A stretch of 64,000 bases of DNA from Alentia gelatinosa (Eukaryota > Annelida > Polychaeta > Phyllodocida > Polynoidae), in NCBI GenBank assembly GCA_950022655.1, contig OX465581.1, positions 109,475,125-109,539,124 on the forward strand. Reading direction: 5' to 3'. Shown here in pieces: positions 59,514 to 64,000 of this stretch; the stretch's first letter is position 1, and the number at the start of each line of letters is the position of its first letter. Both the position numbers and the translations under genes were made by a program. The notes beneath the pieces are model-generated. The model made no database searches and was not told the DNA's origin. It worked only from the letters and a program-made list of their open reading frames with translations.

Positions 59514-59776
59514 AATCTAGATCTAGATCTATGTATTTATCCTACCCCGTCTCTGCCTTTGTATTACTAAAAGATAAATTTTGACTCAACGACCAACAGA
59601 ACTTTTTTCATTGTAGCTGACATTCTGCTCTCTGATTGGTCAATAATGTTATTACTCTAGTGGCATAAAAAACACTTGATGTCACGGCCTGCCACATAAA
59701 ATTTGCCTATGTTAAGTCTTTGTTGGTTTTTTTTATTAGGGGTAGGATAAATCTAGATCTAGATCTAGATCTAGAC
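59514..59776. mobile_element. MITE of the TTATCCTACCCC family, copy 3, inside an AGATCT array
   Basis: The element 59536-59751 has ends TTTATCCTACCCC and GGGGTAGGATAAA. It is flanked on both sides by short (TCTAGA)n arrays (59514-59531 and 59752-59776), so it either inserted into the microsatellite or carries it at its ends. Confidence 0.75.
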
Positions 59777-60306
59777 CTAACAGTTATATGAAAAAAAAGG
59801 TTGATGATGATATTAAATAGAAAAGAAAAATCACAAATGCCAAGAGTGTGATCAGATTCACCGTTCCGCTCCTCCAATTCCAAGTCAGATTTTACTTATA
59901 TTTTTAGCTCAAATATCTAAGCTATTAGAACAGAAGTACGCGCCCCTACCCACAATGATCACAGAAATACACCGATATGTAATTTAACTCCATGCACAGA
60001 GACGTATTCCCAAGAGATTTGGAAACTAGATCGCTGAAAACAAGGCAACCCTGTGGTAGACCCCGACTGCGCTCTGGCTCGTCAGCCGTCACGAGACAAC
60101 TTCAACCCGGTCATGGGATGGTCTGGTTCCAGGGTTTCTCACATGTTGAAAACTAACCGCTCCCCCCGCAGTTCGATCGCCGTACTTATAAACAAACTGC
60201 AGCCCGACCGGCGTCTCTTTTCTCGTACTTCGTACCTCCGTAACAGCCTACAAAGCCAACCTGTCAGTCCCTCTTCTGGATTGTGACAACGGATTGCAAG
60301 TTAAAG

Positions 60307-60493
60307 ATGGCATCAACGCAAGGAGAACGAAAATATGACCTGATAGTGTTCGGGGCTACGGGCTTCACGGGGAAGTACGTGGTCGAGGAATTGGCCCGGA
60401 CCGTGGGCGAGGAGCGCCGGGTGACATGGGCCGTGGCAGGGCGTAATATGCGCCGCCTCCAGGACGTTCTGCGCGCCGCTTCCAAGAGAACAG
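60307..60493 (+). CDS. SCCPDH: Saccharopine dehydrogenase-like oxidoreductase, exon 1
   Basis: Encodes MASTQGERKYDLIVFGATGF and onward: a beta-alpha-beta NAD(P)-binding start with the GATGFTG glycine motif, then VTWAVAGRN and LQDVLRAASKR, as in the SCCPDH family. The exon ends phase 1 at ACAG|GTAGAC. ATG 60307 is chosen because upstream in-frame codons lack another ATG. The family acts at lipid droplets and other membranes in animals, and its substrate is unclear. Later exons are not in the window, so intron 1 exceeds 3.5 kb. Confidence 0.88.
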
Positions 60494-60987
60494 GTAGACG
60501 TTCATTATGATATTCGGCTGTTATTTTTTTATATCCGCAGTGTTATATGGATGCAAGGGAATGATGTTTTCTGTCTGCTTAGGTTTGGAATATTCTTGAG
60601 AGCGCCTCCTTCATCATCGACGTTGAAGGTACTGTACCGGGGTTCCGTGCTACTGAATATTAGCACTTTACAGTTTCAGACAGGGGAGCCCTAGGTATAG
60701 GTAAAGTATTCACCCCTGATCCCCATTCAGGGGTAGTCTATTAGCATAGATTGGATTTTCTAATAGACATGTTGATAGATGTTGGCCTGGTTTAAATTAA
60801 AACTTATATTTTGATCAAAATAATTAGAATAGGAATTATAGATAGCTACCCGTAGATCTAGTACCGTAGCCGGTTTTACACGACAAATCCTCGGAAGTGA
60901 CCCCCCCCCCCCTACAAACCTTGGTAATACCTCAAAATCATTGAAAATGAAATGCGCCCCCCCCCCCCCCCTCGATCCTCGCTTAGG

Positions 60988-61364
60988 CAAATACCTCAAA
61001 ATGAAGCGTCTCACCTTCGGAGTGACTTAAAATAAAGTACCCCACTGAGATTTAATCCCCCCCCCCCCCCCCCCCAGCAACAACTTTAGAGTTTTTGATT
61101 CGGCTGCGCATGAATATGATAAGACAACCAAGGGTGATACCGATGTCGGGAGACTGCTGCGTGACATTGTGTGGCGCAGCTCCACTGTATCGGTATCTAT
61201 ACCCAGCTCTGGCTGATGTTGGTTGATCGCTGTGCAATGTTGCAAGTCATATTTTTTATGCCTCCACTGTCTAAATGAAATACCTCAAAATGAAGCGTCT
61301 CACCTTCGGAGTGACTCAAAATAAAGTACCCCACTGAGATTTAATCCCCCCCCCCCCCCCCCCA
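60988..61364 (+). repeat. Direct repeat ending in poly-C
   Basis: An approximately 87-bp sequence (AATACCTCAAAATGAAGCGT to TTTAATC and poly-C) occurs at 60988-61075 and 61278-61364, flanking the left arm of the inverted repeat. The arm may be an insertion between them, or the repeats may belong to it. Confidence 0.75.
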
Positions 61365-62265
61365 AATAGCCTAAAGGGTGTGTGTACCACCAACTAGGTG
61401 AACTTGGTGTACACCAATTGCACAGGGTTTGCCAGCAGACCTTGCCTGTAGCAGGCAACGACCTGGCTTGTGGAACACCTCGGCAGCTGCCTTAATCTGT
61501 CACCTGCTAGTCAGCATGTGCTGAAATGGAGCACCGGCTGCTGGTTGTAGATTGTCTTCCACCAACTAGGGTGTGGCCTCAGTGTCAGAGGCAGCCTCTG
61601 ACAACCTCAAATATTTGCATATATTCTCATTGGCCCTCAGGTGTGCCTCCCAGCCAGCAAAAACTGATGTACCTTTTTTGCCTTTTGCTCTCTGTGAGCC
61701 ACAGTCAGCCAGTAGGTTTGATGCAAGTATGGCTCCCCCATTCACTGCTCCCCATCTCCACCTCAACGGACATGGTCAGGGACACAGTAGCATGAGCAAC
61801 GGCAACCAATAGCAACGGAACTGCCAGACCGATCCTGCGCCAAACGAAAAGATTGGAACCAAGCATGAGCTGGTGATACCTGTAAGCTGTAACCCTGTGA
61901 GCAGGGGGCGGGGGGAACGTATCTGCTGATCCAGGAGTTTGTAAATATAATGTATTTAGTTTAAACAGAATCAACGCTAGGTCAGTTTTCCCACTGTATA
62001 GCAAACCTTTATGATGTTGAATTTTCGTCAGGTCAATGGAACTCTCTTTTAAGGGGGTGCTTCATTTAGACAGTGGAGGCATAAAAAAGATGACTTGCAA
62101 CATTGCACAGCGATCAACCAACGTCAGCCAGAGCTGGGTATAGATACCGATACAGTGGAGCTGCGCCACACAATGTCACGCAGCAGTCTCCTGACATCGG
62201 TATCACCTTTGGTAGTCTTATCATATTCATGCGCAGCCGAATCAAAAACTCTGAAGTTGTTGCCA
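61077..62265. repeat. Inverted repeat, 200-bp arms, in SCCPDH intron 1
   Basis: Arm 61077-61278 and arm 62064-62265 are inverse copies, nearly 95 percent identical by eye, with a spacer of about 785 bp. One arm is missing from the second duplication unit. Confidence 0.85.
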
Positions 62266-64000
62266 TTTTCATTTAATACTTGCGCAGAAAATAGATCAGG
62301 TTTGTTTTTCATATATAAGAAGTTTTTCAAAGATTGTTAATAATTACAAATGCTAGGTGGATGTTCATCTAGGTTTTGTTATTTCTTTGCCATCAAAACT
62401 AATGAATCAGTTTTTGTCAAATCCTTGCAAACAGTGGCCACACAATGTTGGTTTGCACTAGTTTTCCTTGTAGGTTATTGGTTTATGTTCTATGCACATG
62501 TAGAGCGGAGGCCTGACGCTATGACCAATCAGCTAAAATTTATGGACGTCAATGGAACAGCACCTTTACTAACCTCAATATCATTGACCTTAAAATTGTA
62601 TAGATCTATTACTCAAATACACAGTGGTAGAACCCATTTGAGAGATCCCCTTATTTAAATGTGTGTGAATAGCAAAATTGCAGATTCTTGAAATCGAAAT
62701 GCCACCCCCCCCCCCCCTCCTTCCAGGCAAATACCAGTGTTATATGCACGCAACAGAATGATACTTTCCTGAACATGTTTTCTGTCTGCTCAGGGTGGAA
62801 TATTCTTGCAAGCACCTCCTTTAACTTCAAGGTACTGCACTACTGATTTTAGCACTTCACAGTTTCAGACAAAAGAGACCCGTCTTTTAGCATAGGTGGG
62901 ATTATCTACGAGACAGGTTGATAGATATTGGCCTGGTTTACATTTTGATAGAAATTTTACACTGCGAATCCTCAAGAATGTAGTGCCCCCTCTACCCTTG
63001 GTAATACCTCAAAATGAAATGGCGTGTACCGTTATGGGGTCTAAAAGATGTCAATTAGACAAGGGAGCAGCTATTCATCTATCTCCTATGAAGTTCCCAT
63101 AATGATCATTTAAACTGTATGTATCTCAAGGAAGCTCGTAAATATTTTGTAGATCTGCTTGCTGCGAACTAGCCTCAGCTGCACGGTAACCTCACACATC
63201 TGAGACTGGAGGTACTAAGGACAGACGTTGAAGTCTTATCAATCCACTTTAATTATCAGAAGAAGATTCCCCCACCTCGGGAGTGCCTCAAAATAAACAC
63301 CCCACATAGGCAAATATATATCTACCCCCAACAACGACTCTCCCACAGGCAATAGCCTAAAGGGTTTGTACCACCAACTAGGTGAAATTGGTGTACACCA
63401 ATCGCAAAGGGTTTGCCAGCAGACCTTGCCTGTATCAGGCAACGACCTGGCCTGTGGAACACCTCGTCAGCTGCCTCTGTTGTCATCTGCTAGTCACCGC
63501 ATACAGGAATGAAGCACCAGCTGCTGGTTGTAGAGTGTCTTCCACCCGGCTAGGGGGTGGCCCTGGTAACAGGCGGCCTCTGCCAACCTTAAATATTTGC
63601 ATATTCTCGCTGGCCCAGCAAATACTTTTTTTTTGCTTTGCTGGCTGTGAGATGCCACAGCCAGCCAGTAGGTTTGATGCAAGTATGGCTCGCCCATTGA
63701 TTGCACCCTATCTCCACCTCAACGGGCATGGTCAGGGACACGGCAGCATGAGCTGGTGATACCTTGAGCCGTTACCTCTAATAGCTCCCCCCCTGGCTGT
63801 AAATAATGAAAGATCCCTTTATTTTAATCATTTTTTCTTTATCATTTTGATATGTCAAATTTGAGTCAGTCAATCACAAATGTCATATTTGATTTGTTCG
63901 GCCTTGTGCATTAAGGAAATTATCAAGAATTGATTTGCTCAAATTCATATTTATCAAATAAAACTGCAAGTCCCTGTCTATAGAGTTCTCATGGTTAGCA

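Larger units (their letters stand above)
58949..60306. promoter_or_regulatory. Divergent promoter region between DRC7 and SCCPDH
   Basis: The two genes are head to head with 1358 bp between start codons. The DRC7 side is AT-rich; the SCCPDH side (60050-60300) is CpG-rich. A MITE lies in between. Confidence 0.6.
60530..63755 (+). repeat. Tandem segmental duplication in SCCPDH intron 1
   Basis: Segment 60530-60800 recurs at 62730-62960 and segment 61365-61800 recurs at 63342-63752, in the same order and orientation about 2.0-2.2 kb apart. Identity is about 85-90 percent by eye. Poly-C tracts punctuate both copies. Confidence 0.8.

Noticed and set aside
60588..60640. Exon 2 of SCCPDH (acceptor-like TGCTTAG and donor-like GTACTG)
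   Set aside because: The enclosed peptide does not match the family in any frame. The segment is repeated at about 62780-62830 with indels and behaves as intron repeat.
60901..62717. Repeated poly-C tracts as functional elements
   Set aside because: They recur throughout the window (10.0, 10.9, 14.4, 25.5, 45.7, 58.2, 60.9-62.7 kb) and are most simply homopolymer microsatellites or repeat tails. Their lengths may be assembly-limited.

Overview
This window is nuclear DNA from an animal with introns, most likely a marine invertebrate. Three things point there: one gene spread over 18 small exons with GT-AG introns, very low gene density in the left half, and a large load of short inverted-repeat transposable elements and microsatellites. 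I could not settle the phylum. DRC7 shows that the organism builds motile cilia or flagella.

Layout. 1-32 kb is gene-poor. It holds a GC-rich heptamer satellite (541-838), a pure CATA microsatellite (5917-6166), a family of hairpin elements (9.0, 9.6, 10.1, 22.0, 24.5 and again 37.3 kb), a tRNA-derived SINE (10.5-10.9 kb), several MITEs, a decayed retrotransposon with reverse transcriptase and RNase H remnants (25.3-28.7 kb, minus) and scattered GC-rich patches that may be regulatory. Two short GC3-rich reading frames (5.5 and 22.8 kb, minus) are possible exons of unidentified genes. 32.56-34.03 kb is an intact intronless beta-1,3-glycosyltransferase-like gene (GT31, minus). 35.10-58.95 kb is a complete DRC7 gene (minus), encoding a subunit of the nexin-dynein regulatory complex of motile cilia. 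All exons were joined by reading-frame phase and by comparison with the known protein family. From 60.31 kb the first exon of a saccharopine-dehydrogenase-like oxidoreductase (SCCPDH) runs on the plus strand; its later exons lie beyond the window. DRC7 and SCCPDH are head to head, and about 1.36 kb between their start codons must hold both promoters.

Most striking points. (1) Intron 13 of DRC7 carries seven exact 63-bp tandem units built from the 5' end of exon 14 plus its splice acceptor, giving six decoy acceptors directly upstream of the real one. (2) A family of hairpin elements shares a core (GTTGACGCGTAGTAATAC and its inverted partner), while the long arms differ between subfamilies and still pair with themselves. 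(3) The glycosyltransferase has lost two acidic residues of its metal-binding DDD motif. (4) DRC7 has a phase-compatible extra exon of up to 116 codons, not present in the vertebrate protein, inserted between the putative catalytic Cys and His of its transglutaminase-like domain. (5) A 372-bp MITE carries four nuclear-receptor half-sites within 40 bp.
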